Notes under the pieces: model-generated
Seen by the model: the letters and a program-made list of their open reading frames with translations, nothing else
The model's database searches: none
What the model was told of the DNA's origin: nothing
In this document: positions 8,695-16,741 of the stretch, piece after piece
Layout: every line of letters starts with the position of its first letter
Numbering within the stretch: the stretch's first letter is position 1
Position numbers and translations under genes: made by a program
Source of the DNA: Rothia gullae
GTDB taxonomy: Bacteria; Actinomycetota; Actinomycetes; Actinomycetales; Micrococcaceae
Direction: 5' to 3'
NCBI RefSeq assembly: GCF_024294905.1
Contig: NZ_JANCOC010000001.1
Span: 176,599 to 240,598 of the forward strand
Length of the DNA stretch: 64,000 nucleotides

Positions 8695-9072
8695 GTGTTT
8701 GGTATTAGTGGCACCGAGTTTATTATTTTGGCCGTTATCACGTTCTTTGTGATCGGTCCCGAACGCATGCCCGAATACGCCCGACAGATCCGTGAATTCG
8801 TCAAGACTGTGCGCCGCATGGCGTTCGACGCGAAGGACGACTTCAAGGAAGCCCTGGGCGAGACGGGCCTGGAAGATATTAACTGGCGCCAGTACGACCC
8901 CCGCCAGTACGATCCGCGCGTGATTGTGAAGCAGGCGTTCGCTGAGGATGACGCCGAGCGTGAGCGTGAGGCGAAGGAACGTGAAGAGGCGCTACTGAAG
9001 GAGAAGGAAAAGGCTGAGAGCCGTGCTCTTCCGCGAGGCGCATACGCCCCCTTCGACGTGGACGCAACCTAA
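8695..9072 (+). CDS. tatB: Sec-independent translocase subunit TatB
   Basis: Membrane component of the twin-arginine export system. TatB with TatC forms the receptor for folded proteins with RR signal peptides. The protein (125 aa) has the TatA/B signature: a short N-terminal helix FGISGTEFIILAVITFFVIGP (residues 2-22), the GPERMPEYARQ hinge, an amphipathic helix and a charged tail (ERERE...). The early conserved glutamate (FGISGTEF) favours TatB over TatA. The GTG start at 8695 has no ribosome site, but a TAATCT box lies 7 bases before it. tatC is not in the window. The tatB-mrp neighbourhood is known in mycobacteria. Confidence 0.88.
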   Translation: MFGISGTEFIILAVITFFVIGPERMPEYARQIREFVKTVRRMAFDAKDDFKEALGETGLEDINWRQYDPRQYDPRVIVKQAFAEDDAEREREAKEREEALLKEKEKAESRALPRGAYAPFDVDAT

Positions 9073-9084
9073 GATTTTGAAACG

Positions 9085-9123
9085 GAAAGAACCCCGCACC
9101 GTGTGATGGTGCGGGGTTCTTTC
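9085..9123. terminator. Bidirectional terminator between tatB and mrp
   Basis: GAAAGAACCCCGCACC and GGTGCGGGGTTCTTTC form a perfect 16-base stem with a 7-base loop. It lies between two converging genes, with T/A runs on both sides. Confidence 0.92.
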
Positions 9124-9165
9124 TGTTTTCAGCTGTCTGACCCTCAGCTTCTAGATGCTATATCT

Positions 9166-10368
9166 CTAGACAAAGAGCGGCAGGCTCTGACCCGCCCGCG
9201 ACTCGCCCGACTGCAGCAGCTGCGAGGCGATGGACTGAATCTCTTCAGCGGTGGGGGAGTTCGGGTGGCTCCAGACCACCGGTGTACCCTCGTCGCCGCC
9301 GGTACGCAGGTTCACATCCAACGGGACAGAACCGAGCAACGGTACCGGGTAGGAGAGCGCCTCCGAAAGACGCTCAGCGAGCACCTGACCGCCGCCAGAA
9401 CCGAACATGTCGAGCACGGTACCGTCCGGCAGGGTCATGGCAGCCATGTTCTCCACCACACCCACGACCTTCTGACCGGTCTGCAAGCTCAGGGTGCCGG
9501 CACGTTCCGCCACATCCACCGCGGCGTGCTGCGGGGTGGAAATGAGTACCAGCTCCGCATTCGGCAGCAACTGAGCCATGGAGATGGCAATATCGCCGGT
9601 GCCGGGCGGCAAATCGAGTAGCAGCACATCTAGGGCGCCGAAGTGAACGTCCATGATGAACTGCTCCAGGGCACGGTGCAGCATGGGGCCGCGCCACGCC
9701 ACCGGCTCGTTGCCCTTGAGGAACATGCCGATAGAAATCACTCGAATAAAGCCGCCGCTGACCTTCTGCTCACCCCAACACTGGGCGGGGGCGGGAACGT
9801 CCACGGTCGGCGGAAGAATCAGGTCATCCAGGCGGGTCGGGGCGTCGGTAATACCCAGCAGACCCGGAATGGAGAAGCCGTGCACATCCGCGTCAATAAT
9901 GCCCACCGCAAGCCCGCGAGAAGCGAACGCTGCGGCAAGATTCGCGGTCATGGAGGACTTACCCACGCCGCCCTTACCGGACACTACACCGAACACACGG
10001 GTCAGCGAACCGGGCGCGGTAAACGGGTTGGAACGCTCCGGCTTGAGCATCGAACGCAGGGCGGAACGCTGCTGCGGGTTCATCGCACCCACCTGTAGCT
10101 GCACACGCTCAACACCCTCAACGGTGGTCGCGGCCTCTCGAACCTGCTGCTCGATGGTGTTCTTCAGCGGGCAACCCTCAATGGTGAGTAGCACCGTGAC
10201 CTCAGCCCAGTGGCGGCCGGGAATCGGCTCACCGTGCTCATCCAGTTCAGGATGCACGAGCGCAGTCTCAACCATGCCCAGCTCCGTAATGGGGCGGCGC
10301 AGTTCGGGGTCCTCGACGCGGGCGAGTGCCGCGTAGAGCGCATCCTGCAGGGGCGAATTAGCGGTCAC
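9166..10368 (-). CDS. mrp: Mrp/ApbC Fe-S carrier P-loop ATPase
   Basis: Cytosolic P-loop NTPase thought to load Fe-S clusters onto target proteins. It has an N-terminal MIP18/DUF59 domain (about 10-90, with the EDPELRRPITELGMV and TIEGCPLK motifs) and a Mrp ATPase domain with deviant Walker A GKGGVGKS (131-138), IDADVHGFSIPGLLG and LLDLPPGTGD. The C-terminal CxxC found in many Mrp proteins is replaced by DMFGSGGG. I chose GTG 10368, since AGGGAGG lies 5 bases before it; it overlaps the DUF1003 stop by 11 bases, showing translational coupling. It is the last gene of a three-gene overlapping operon. Confidence 0.88.
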   Translation of the reverse strand: MTANSPLQDALYAALARVEDPELRRPITELGMVETALVHPELDEHGEPIPGRHWAEVTVLLTIEGCPLKNTIEQQVREAATTVEGVERVQLQVGAMNPQQRSALRSMLKPERSNPFTAPGSLTRVFGVVSGKGGVGKSSMTANLAAAFASRGLAVGIIDADVHGFSIPGLLGITDAPTRLDDLILPPTVDVPAPAQCWGEQKVSGGFIRVISIGMFLKGNEPVAWRGPMLHRALEQFIMDVHFGALDVLLLDLPPGTGDIAISMAQLLPNAELVLISTPQHAAVDVAERAGTLSLQTGQKVVGVVENMAAMTLPDGTVLDMFGSGGGQVLAERLSEALSYPVPLLGSVPLDVNLRTGGDEGTPVVWSHPNSPTAEEIQSIASQLLQSGESRAGQSLPLFV

Positions 10369-11317
10369 GGGAGCCTCCCTCACGGGTGCGCTCTGCCTGC
10401 TGCTGTGCCTGCTGGGATTCGCGGCTCTGAGGCTGGCTCAAATCGCCTCGGTGGGGATCCTGATTTGATTCCTGCGCGGAGTCCTTCGCAGAGCGTTCAT
10501 CCTTGTCAGAAGCCTGCTCGGTACCGTTCTCGGTGCCCCCAGAGTTCTTGGCCCCAAAGTTCTTACCCTCAGCGCCCTGCTCCTCAGTCTCCTTCTCCTC
10601 AGCGTCCTTTTCCTCGCCCTCGGAGATATCGATATCGTCGATAGCCTCCTCCAGGTCCTCAATGTCCTCACTGATGTCCTGCAGCTGCTCGGCGTGACGC
10701 TCCTGCTCCTGCGCAATGTTCTGCAGCTCCTCAAGAATGTCACGCAGCTCGCTACGAACGAAGTCACGGGTCGCAACCTCACGCAGAGCAATACGCAGCG
10801 AAGCAATCTCGCGGGTCAGGTACTGGGTCTCCTCCAGGTTCTGCTGGTCACGCTTACGGTCCTCAGAGGCCACCACGCGGTCGCGGTCATCCTGACGGTT
10901 CTGCGCCAACAGTAGCAGGGGAGCAGCGTAAGAAGCCTGCAGGGACAGCATCAGGGTCAACAGGGTGAAGTTCAGGCTACGCGGGTCGAACTGCATCTCC
11001 TCCGGCGCCAGGGAGTTCCACGCTAGCCATACGCCACAGAAAATGGTCATCCACATCAGGAACTGCGGGGTACCCATGTAGCGTGCGAAACCCTCGGTCA
11101 TGCGGCCGAAAGCGTCCGGGTTGGGGCTCGAGAACAGCTTCGGCTTGCGGGTGCCGGGGGTGCTCAGCTGCGAGTCGCTACGCTGCGGGCGGGAGTCGCC
11201 GCGCTCGCGGTTGCGTTCAGCGTACTTCTTCTCCAAGCGGTCCTTGAGGATACGCGCCTTATCGATGCGGGGGTTCTCCTCGGTACGGTTTGCGTCGCGG
11301 CGGTTCGATTCAGGCAA
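10358..11317 (-). CDS. DUF1003 membrane protein with acidic tail
   Basis: A 319-residue protein with a DUF1003 core: FARYMGTPQFLMWMTIFCGVWLAWN (first membrane helix, about 80-100) then FDPRSLNFTLLTLMLSLQASYAAPLLLLAQNRQDDRDR (second helix and conserved loop). A coiled-coil stretch (165-225) and a long acidic, low-complexity C-terminus (Glu/Asp/Ser/Gln rich) follow. The start is TTG 11317, which overlaps the end of the CBS-protein gene by 8 bases, with GGTAGGA upstream. Function unknown. Its fixed place between the MgtE-N/CBS gene and mrp, also known in mycobacteria, suggests a shared magnesium/membrane role, but this is inference. Confidence 0.8.
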   Translation of the reverse strand: MPESNRRDANRTEENPRIDKARILKDRLEKKYAERNRERGDSRPQRSDSQLSTPGTRKPKLFSSPNPDAFGRMTEGFARYMGTPQFLMWMTIFCGVWLAWNSLAPEEMQFDPRSLNFTLLTLMLSLQASYAAPLLLLAQNRQDDRDRVVASEDRKRDQQNLEETQYLTREIASLRIALREVATRDFVRSELRDILEELQNIAQEQERHAEQLQDISEDIEDLEEAIDDIDISEGEEKDAEEKETEEQGAEGKNFGAKNSGGTENGTEQASDKDERSAKDSAQESNQDPHRGDLSQPQSRESQQAQQQAERTREGGSRDR

Positions 11318-12638
11318 AGCGTCGTCCTACCTTTCGTACGGGAGTTCCATCATCGTAAGTGCGCCAGTCTTCGGGCAGGAGCGCATCGAGCACGTCGTCG
11401 ATGGTCACTGCACCTACCAGGCGGTGCGATTCGTTCACAATGGGAACGATGGTCAGGTCATAGGTTGCCAGCACGCGTGCCAGCTCTTCCAAACTTGCCT
11501 GGTCAGAGACAGGCTCAGTGTCGGTATCGAGGATGTGACCAATCGGCTCACTCGGCGGCACACGCAGTAGCTTCTGCATGTGTACCAGACCCAGGTACTT
11601 ACCGGTCGGCGTTTCCAGGGGCGGGCGGGTCACCATGACGGCCGCTGCCATCGCCGGAGGGATCTCCTCGGCGCGGATGTGCGCGAGCGCCTCCGCAACG
11701 GTCGCCTCCGGGGAGAGGATGATTGGCACCGGGTTCATGAGCGAACCGGCGGTACCCTCGTCGTATTCGAGCAGTCGACGGACGTCGTCTGCTTCGTCGG
11801 GTTCCATGAGCTCGAGCAGCTTTTCACGCTGGGCGTCGTCCAGTTCGATGAGCAGGTCGGCGGCGTCGTCCGGTTCCATCTCTTCGAGGACCTGCGCGGC
11901 ACGCTCGTCGTCCAGGTGCGACAGAATCTGCACCTGGTCCTCGGCGGGCAGCTCCTGCAGAACGTCCGCGAGGCGTTCATCCTGCAGTTCGGCTGCGATT
12001 TCGACCATGCGCTTATCGCTCATCTCGTGGATGGCGTCCGCAAGGTCGGCGGGCTTGGAGTTCTCGTGGTTTGCCACGAACGCGGTTGCGGCCTGCGGTT
12101 CCACGTCGGTGGAGAGCACCGCCTCGTCCCAGTCGACGATGAGGGTCTCCTTGGAGCGGCGGCGCCACGTGCTGGAGGAGGAGCTGACGCGCGAAACAAA
12201 CAGTTCGGTCACGCCCCAGTCGCCGTTGCGGCGTTGCTCAATGGCGACGTCCTCAATGACGGCATCGCCGCTGCCGTCGAGCAGACGCATGCGGCGGTCA
12301 AAGAGCTCACCCACGATGAGAGTCTCAGAGTTGCGCTGTTCAAAGCGGCGCAGGTTCACCAGGCCGGTTGAAATAATCTGTGAAGCGTCGATACTTCGCA
12401 CACGGGTCATGGGCATGAACACGCGTTTCTTGCCGAGCACCTCAACGATGATGCCGACAACAATAGGTTCGCTGCTCTTGGCGGGGCGCGCGCCCGCAAT
12501 GGATGCGCCCAGGCCACGTTTGAGCACGACGACATCTCGGAGACGGCCGAGGCGGTCACCGAAAGGGTCAAAAACGTCGAGGCCCAAAAGGCGGGCAATG
12601 TAAATCTTGCTGGGGGCGCTGAACTTCGAATTGCTCAC
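11310..12638 (-). CDS. PRC-barrel / MgtE-N / CBS-pair protein without a channel domain
   Basis: A soluble 442-residue protein. The N-terminal part has PRC-barrel-like strands (IARLLGLDVFDPFGDRLGRLRDVVV). Residues about 190-310 form an MgtE intracellular N domain with repeated helices (VLQELPAEDQVQILSHLDDERAAQVLEEMEPDDAADLL), and the C-terminus is a CBS pair (about 310-435). In MgtE these two domains sense Mg2+, but here the five-helix channel is absent, as in other actinobacterial members. It is the first gene of the operon with DUF1003 and mrp. The GTG start follows TACCCT by 6 bases (leaderless). Likely a Mg2+ or nucleotide sensor. Confidence 0.83.
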   Translation of the reverse strand: MSNSKFSAPSKIYIARLLGLDVFDPFGDRLGRLRDVVVLKRGLGASIAGARPAKSSEPIVVGIIVEVLGKKRVFMPMTRVRSIDASQIISTGLVNLRRFEQRNSETLIVGELFDRRMRLLDGSGDAVIEDVAIEQRRNGDWGVTELFVSRVSSSSSTWRRRSKETLIVDWDEAVLSTDVEPQAATAFVANHENSKPADLADAIHEMSDKRMVEIAAELQDERLADVLQELPAEDQVQILSHLDDERAAQVLEEMEPDDAADLLIELDDAQREKLLELMEPDEADDVRRLLEYDEGTAGSLMNPVPIILSPEATVAEALAHIRAEEIPPAMAAAVMVTRPPLETPTGKYLGLVHMQKLLRVPPSEPIGHILDTDTEPVSDQASLEELARVLATYDLTIVPIVNESHRLVGAVTIDDVLDALLPEDWRTYDDGTPVRKVGRRFA

Positions 12639-12644
12639 TTCTCT

Positions 12645-12650
12645 AGGGTA
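12645..12650 (-). promoter_or_regulatory. -10 box of the MgtE-N/CBS operon (leaderless)
   Basis: TACCCT on the minus strand, 6-base spacer AGAGAA, then GTG at 12638. Confidence 0.5.
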
Positions 12651-12755
12651 CGCCCCGCCGCGGTGATTCGCACTTTGAGAAGCCTAATTGAACAGGTGTT
12701 TGCTACGCTCGTAGAGGAGCTGACTGCCCACCGGGTCCAGGGTTAGAGCGGGCGG

Positions 12756-12761
12756 TAGAAT
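12756..12761 (+). promoter_or_regulatory. -10 box of the YflT-like gene
   Basis: TAGAAT, 7-base spacer AGGAGCC, then ATG at 12769. AGGAG could also serve as a ribosome site if the message starts further upstream. Confidence 0.5.
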
Positions 12762-12768
12762 AGGAGCC

Positions 12769-13761
12769 ATGACTTCTAACCCGCCGAATATTCCCTCGAC
12801 CCCGCCTTCTTCATACGTGGCCTCGCGCCTGGCGCAGGCTCAGGGCAAGCCCTTGCCTGCCGGTGAGGCGGTTGCCTCCTTCGTTCGTCACGATGATGCG
12901 CTCGCCGCTTTCGATGTGCTCAGCGAGCAGGATTATCCGGTCACGGCGCTGTACCTGGTCAATGACGGTATCCGCCAGGTGGAGTACCCGGTGCAGTCCG
13001 GTTATGGTCGTGCCCTGATTTCTGCGGTGATTCAGGGTGCGTCGATGGGCCTGGTGTTTTCGGTGCTGTTGACTCTGACCGGTGACTCTTTTACGTCGGT
13101 GGCGCTAAGGTACGTGCCGCTGTCGGTGGCTGTGTTTGTGCTGTGGCAGATGTATATTCTTCGTCGTAATCGCGGTGTTCGTTACCCGGTGCGTACCGAG
13201 GCGATTCCCTCGCGTACCGTGATGTACGCTCTGCCGGAGTGTGCTCAGGATGCGCGTCGCGTGCTGGGTGCGCACCCTCGCTTCTCGGCGGCGGTTGCGG
13301 CTGCGCGTGAGGCGGCAGCCCCGGAGGCTTCGCAGTCGCGTGCCGCTCAGAGCACCGTCTCGATGAATGGTGCACCGGTTCCGACCGGTGCCCCGAAGGC
13401 TCCCTCGTACCGTGCGCAGGCAGGTAGCCAGCCGGCGCCGAACCAGAACCTTCCCGAGCGTGATGCGACCGCGCAGAACGCGGTGGCTCAGAGAGCGGCG
13501 CAGAACATGCCTGCACCGGTTGTCCCCGCTCAGCCCGCTCAGTCCGCACAGCCTTCCGAACAGGACCAGGTAAGTACTGACCAGGCGACCGCTCAGAAGC
13601 CAGATACGCAGAAGCGCCCGGCGCAGCGGTACGGTCTGCGTGTGGACGACCCGGAAGAATACGCGAAGCTGATTCAGCCCAAGCCGCAGCGTCCGACCCC
13701 GCGTCCGCAGGGCCTGCACGATAAGTCCTCACACGATAAGTCCTCGCAGGACTCCGAATAA
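12769..13761 (+). CDS. YflT-like (general stress 17M) domain membrane protein
   Basis: A 330-residue protein. Residues about 35-110 fit the general-stress YflT family (VASFVRHDDALAAFDVLSEQ, then VTALYLVNDGIRQVEYPVQSGYGRALISAVIQGAS). Two hydrophobic helices follow (about 85-130). The C-terminal 190 residues are a Pro/Ala/Gln-rich low-complexity tail. The end carries a 15-base in-frame duplication (13717-13731 and 13732-13746) giving HDKSS twice, 15 bases before the stop. Its place beside the tatB-mrp cluster is conserved in actinobacteria as far as I recall. Role unknown. Confidence 0.7.
   Translation: MTSNPPNIPSTPPSSYVASRLAQAQGKPLPAGEAVASFVRHDDALAAFDVLSEQDYPVTALYLVNDGIRQVEYPVQSGYGRALISAVIQGASMGLVFSVLLTLTGDSFTSVALRYVPLSVAVFVLWQMYILRRNRGVRYPVRTEAIPSRTVMYALPECAQDARRVLGAHPRFSAAVAAAREAAAPEASQSRAAQSTVSMNGAPVPTGAPKAPSYRAQAGSQPAPNQNLPERDATAQNAVAQRAAQNMPAPVVPAQPAQSAQPSEQDQVSTDQATAQKPDTQKRPAQRYGLRVDDPEEYAKLIQPKPQRPTPRPQGLHDKSSHDKSSQDSE
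13717..13746 (+). repeat. 15-base in-frame tandem duplication just before a stop codon
   Basis: CACGATAAGTCCTC plus one base (A then G), twice in a row. It encodes HDKSS-HDKSS near the C-terminus of the YflT-like protein. Confidence 0.95.
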
Positions 13762-13836
13762 CCGAACCTGCAACGGCGGTAGCCGCCCGTAGTGGCTCAT
13801 ACGGCAGGCATAGAAGACAGCACTTAGAAGACACGC

Positions 13837-13873
13837 GAAAGCCCCTCACCGATTCACTCGGTGAGGGGCTTTC
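13837..13873. terminator. Bidirectional terminator between the YflT-like gene and pepP
   Basis: GAAAGCCCCTCACCGA and TCGGTGAGGGGCTTTC form a perfect 16-base stem with a TTCAC loop, between converging genes. Confidence 0.92.
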
Positions 13874-13915
13874 CCTATAAAACGTTACTACGTAACTGTG
13901 AGGGGGTGTTAGGCG

Positions 13916-15445
13916 TTACTTCGCCAGCTTCGCCATCCATTCCTCAATGCCCTCAACGGTGCGCGGCAGCGCAGCGGAGAGGTTCACGTTGCCGTCCTCG
14001 GTGCAGAGCACGTCGTCCTCAAGGCGGATACCGATACCGCGGTACTCCTCGGGGATAGACATGTCCTCTTCCTTGAAGTACAGTGCCGGCTCAATGGTGA
14101 AGACCATGCCCGGCTCCAGCTCAGCCCACATGTACAGTTCAGCCTTCGCCTGCGCGCAGTCATGCACGTCCAGGCCCAGGTGGTGGCTGGTGCCGTGCGG
14201 CATCCAGCGGCGGTGCTGACCGCCCTCAATGGTGAGGGAAACCTCGGCAGAAACCGGTAGCAGGCCCCACTCTTCCAGACGGTGAGCCAGAACCTCCATA
14301 GCGGCGTCGTGAAGTTCGTGGAACTTACGGCCCGGCTTAGCCACAGCGAATGCGGCGTCAGCAGCCTCCAGTACAGCGTTGTAGACCTTCGCCTGAACCT
14401 CGGTGAACTTACCGTTCACGGGGAAGGTGCGGGTCACGTCTGCGGTGTACAGGGTGTCGTCCTCAACGCCTGCGTCCAGCAGCAGCAGCTTGCCGTCATC
14501 GACGGTGCCGTTGTTACGGATCCAGTGCAGGATGGTTGCGTTGTTACCGCAAGCTGCGATGGTGTCGTAGCCCAGGTCGTTACCGTCGGTACGTGCCACG
14601 GAGAAGAACGCAGTCTCAACGACGCGCTCACCGCGGTGGTGCGCAACAGCCCTCGGCAGCGCACGAACAACTTCTTCGAAGCCCTTGACGGTCAGGTCAA
14701 CGGAGCGCTGCAGGTTCTCAACCTCGATAGCGTCCTTAATCAGGCGAGCCTCGGAGAGAGCCACGTTCAGTTCGGAGTCCAGCTTGTCAGCCTGCTCCAG
14801 CTCCACGCCGGTGTTGTAGCGGGAGGTGTCAACCAGCGCGTCAACAGCCGGGTCAACGTTGCGGACCAGGCGGATGTTCACGCCGCCCAGGCTCTGGTTG
14901 CCGGCGTTCTTGGTGATAGCAACCTCAAGCTCGGACAGGTCGCGGGTACGCAGACCGTAACGTTCGGAGAACTCCTTCAGGGTGGGGCGGGGGCCAACCC
15001 AGAACTCGCCGTAGCGTGCATCCGCGTAGAACTCTGCGGTGTCGCGGCCAGCCAGCGGGCGGAAGTACAGGGTGACCTCGTGGTTGGAGCCGTTGTCGCC
15101 GGTACCCTCTTCGACGGGCTCGAAGATCAGCACGGCGTCGGGCTCGTGGTCGATGCCCAGGCCGGTCTGGTGTGCAAACGCGGAGTGGGGGCGGAAGCGG
15201 TAGTCGCAGTCGTTGGAACGGACCTTCAGCGGGCCTGCGGGCAGGACGAGGCGCTCGCCGGGGAATGCCTTGGAGATCTTGGCGCGGCGCTCAGCTGCGT
15301 AGTCTGCTACGGGCTCGCGGGTGTAGCCGTCATCTTCAGCAGGTGCCCAGTTTGCGGCAATGAATTCGGTGAACGCAGACGCCTTAGGGGTGCTGCGGTG
15401 GTCAGTCTTCTGAGCTTCGGTGCTCTTCTCGTTGTTCTCAGTCAT
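13916..15445 (-). CDS. pepP: Xaa-Pro aminopeptidase (M24B)
   Basis: Cytosolic dimetal aminopeptidase (509 aa) that removes N-terminal residues before proline. It has an N-terminal creatinase-like domain (about 50-220, FRPHSAFAHQTGLG and RYGEFWVGPRPT) and a pita-bread catalytic domain. Metal ligands: LLLDAG Asp, YTADVTRTFP Asp, HHLGLDVHD His, TIEPALY Glu and IRLEDD Glu. Length is slightly over the usual 440-490 because of a 30-residue polar N-terminus. The ATG at 15445 follows TATGAT by 6 bases with no ribosome site, so the transcript is probably leaderless. Confidence 0.93.
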   Translation of the reverse strand: MTENNEKSTEAQKTDHRSTPKASAFTEFIAANWAPAEDDGYTREPVADYAAERRAKISKAFPGERLVLPAGPLKVRSNDCDYRFRPHSAFAHQTGLGIDHEPDAVLIFEPVEEGTGDNGSNHEVTLYFRPLAGRDTAEFYADARYGEFWVGPRPTLKEFSERYGLRTRDLSELEVAITKNAGNQSLGGVNIRLVRNVDPAVDALVDTSRYNTGVELEQADKLDSELNVALSEARLIKDAIEVENLQRSVDLTVKGFEEVVRALPRAVAHHRGERVVETAFFSVARTDGNDLGYDTIAACGNNATILHWIRNNGTVDDGKLLLLDAGVEDDTLYTADVTRTFPVNGKFTEVQAKVYNAVLEAADAAFAVAKPGRKFHELHDAAMEVLAHRLEEWGLLPVSAEVSLTIEGGQHRRWMPHGTSHHLGLDVHDCAQAKAELYMWAELEPGMVFTIEPALYFKEEDMSIPEEYRGIGIRLEDDVLCTEDGNVNLSAALPRTVEGIEEWMAKLAK

Positions 15446-15451
15446 GGGTTA

Positions 15452-15457
15452 ATCATA
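15452..15457 (-). promoter_or_regulatory. -10 box of pepP (leaderless)
   Basis: TATGAT on the minus strand, spacer TAACCC, ATG at 15445. Confidence 0.65.
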
Positions 15458-15661
15458 GCTTCTTCATTGCAGGTGGGCAGGTGTTTTAGCGCTTTTGACC
15501 ATTAGAGGGGGTGCGGTGGGACAGAATATATCTTTGACCTACGACCGGGTGCCTGATATTGCGCCGCCGATATTGGTAGGGTTGAATCAGAAGAGTAGAT
15601 GACATGCCTTAAAACCCCGCTGAGATGGCGACGAACTAGCGGGGGCGGGGAAGGAGAGAAT

Positions 15662-16636
15662 ATGACGCAGACAGAACACCGAAATAGTGCACCGCACAAT
15701 AATGCGCAGCAGGCACCGCAGCCCGCTGAATCGGGCACGCCTGAAAACCTGAACCATGCCGGGCGCTATGATCTGCATATTCACTCCGCTATTTCTGACG
15801 GCACGCAGAGCCTGACCGAGCTGGTGCCGCTGATTGCTCGCGCCGGGTTGGCGGGTTTCGCGCTCACTGATCACGATACGACGGCTGGTTGGGCGCAGGC
15901 GGCTCAGCTGGCGGGTGAGTACGGTCTAGATTTTCTGCCGGGTGCCGAGTTCTCTTGCCGTTACCGGTACACCGATGGTGAGGGCCGCGTGCGCACGAAG
16001 ACTATTCATCTGCTCGCTTATGGTTTTGACCCGGTGGAGTCGGAGTTAGCGCGCCGTGTGGAGGCGATTCGCGCCAGCCGTGAGGGTCGTGCGCAGGCTA
16101 TTGTGGGTCGTCTTGCCGCTGACTACCCGCTGACCTGGGATGACGTGTTGGCGCAGGTGGGGGAGGGGAACACAGCGGTGGGCCGCCCCCATATTGCTGA
16201 TGCGCTGGTTGCTGCCGGTGTGGTTGCTGATCGTTCTGAGGCTTTTGCGAAGCTGCTGTACACGGGCAGCCCCTACTATGTGCCGCAGGATGCGCTGGAT
16301 CCGTTGGAGGCGGTGCGTCTGGTGCGTGAGGCTGGGGGTGTGCCGGTGATTGCGCATCCAATGAGTACGATGCGTGGGCCTGCGTTGAGCCTGGAGTATC
16401 TGGGTTTGATGGTGGATGCTGGCCTGGCGGGCGTGGAAGTGTATCACCGCGAGAATTCCCCGGAGGACCGGGCGCGTCTGCTGGAATTCATTGAGGGTCA
16501 GCGTGCGGCGGGCAGTGAGGTGCTGGTGACGGGTTCGAGCGATTATCACGGTGCGGGTAAGCCGAATCTGCTGGGTGAGAATACGACGGATGCGGTGACG
16601 GTGGCGCGTATCCGTGAGCAGCTGGCAGCCCAGTAG
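15662..16636 (+). CDS. PHP-domain phosphoesterase
   Basis: A 324-residue protein of the PHP (polymerase and histidinol phosphatase) superfamily, in the group that includes RNase AM/YciV and 3',5'-nucleotide phosphatases. Metal motifs: DLHIHSAISDGTQ (37-49), LTDHDTTAGWAQA, GAEFSC, VIAHPMSTMRGP and SSDYHGAGKP. The start is ATG 15662, 6 bases after GGAAGGAGAG; the frame stays open to 15599, but that part lacks family residues. A possible promoter TTGACC-17-TATTGC lies at 15534-15562. The exact substrate is not decided by sequence. The stop codon lies within a 13-base duplication. Confidence 0.82.
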   Translation: MTQTEHRNSAPHNNAQQAPQPAESGTPENLNHAGRYDLHIHSAISDGTQSLTELVPLIARAGLAGFALTDHDTTAGWAQAAQLAGEYGLDFLPGAEFSCRYRYTDGEGRVRTKTIHLLAYGFDPVESELARRVEAIRASREGRAQAIVGRLAADYPLTWDDVLAQVGEGNTAVGRPHIADALVAAGVVADRSEAFAKLLYTGSPYYVPQDALDPLEAVRLVREAGGVPVIAHPMSTMRGPALSLEYLGLMVDAGLAGVEVYHRENSPEDRARLLEFIEGQRAAGSEVLVTGSSDYHGAGKPNLLGENTTDAVTVARIREQLAAQ

Positions 16637-16654
16637 TAAGACCCAGTAGTAAGA
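16629..16654 (+). repeat. 13-base perfect tandem duplication over the PHP-gene stop
   Basis: CCCAGTAGTAAGA occurs twice (16629-16641 and 16642-16654). The first copy contains the TAG stop (16634-16636). Confidence 0.95.
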
Positions 16655-16657
16655 CGA

Positions 16658-16703
16658 AAGAGCGTGGGGCGGTTCCTTGATTAGGAACCGGCCCCACACT
16701 CTT
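16658..16703. terminator. Bidirectional terminator after the PHP gene
   Basis: AAGAGCGTGGGGC pairs with GCCCCACACTCTT with one mismatch, extended by TTCCT/AGGAA. It lies between converging genes. Confidence 0.88.
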
Positions 16704-16741
16704 AATAACACGTGCCCTCACAAACGCGCAGACAAGACAGC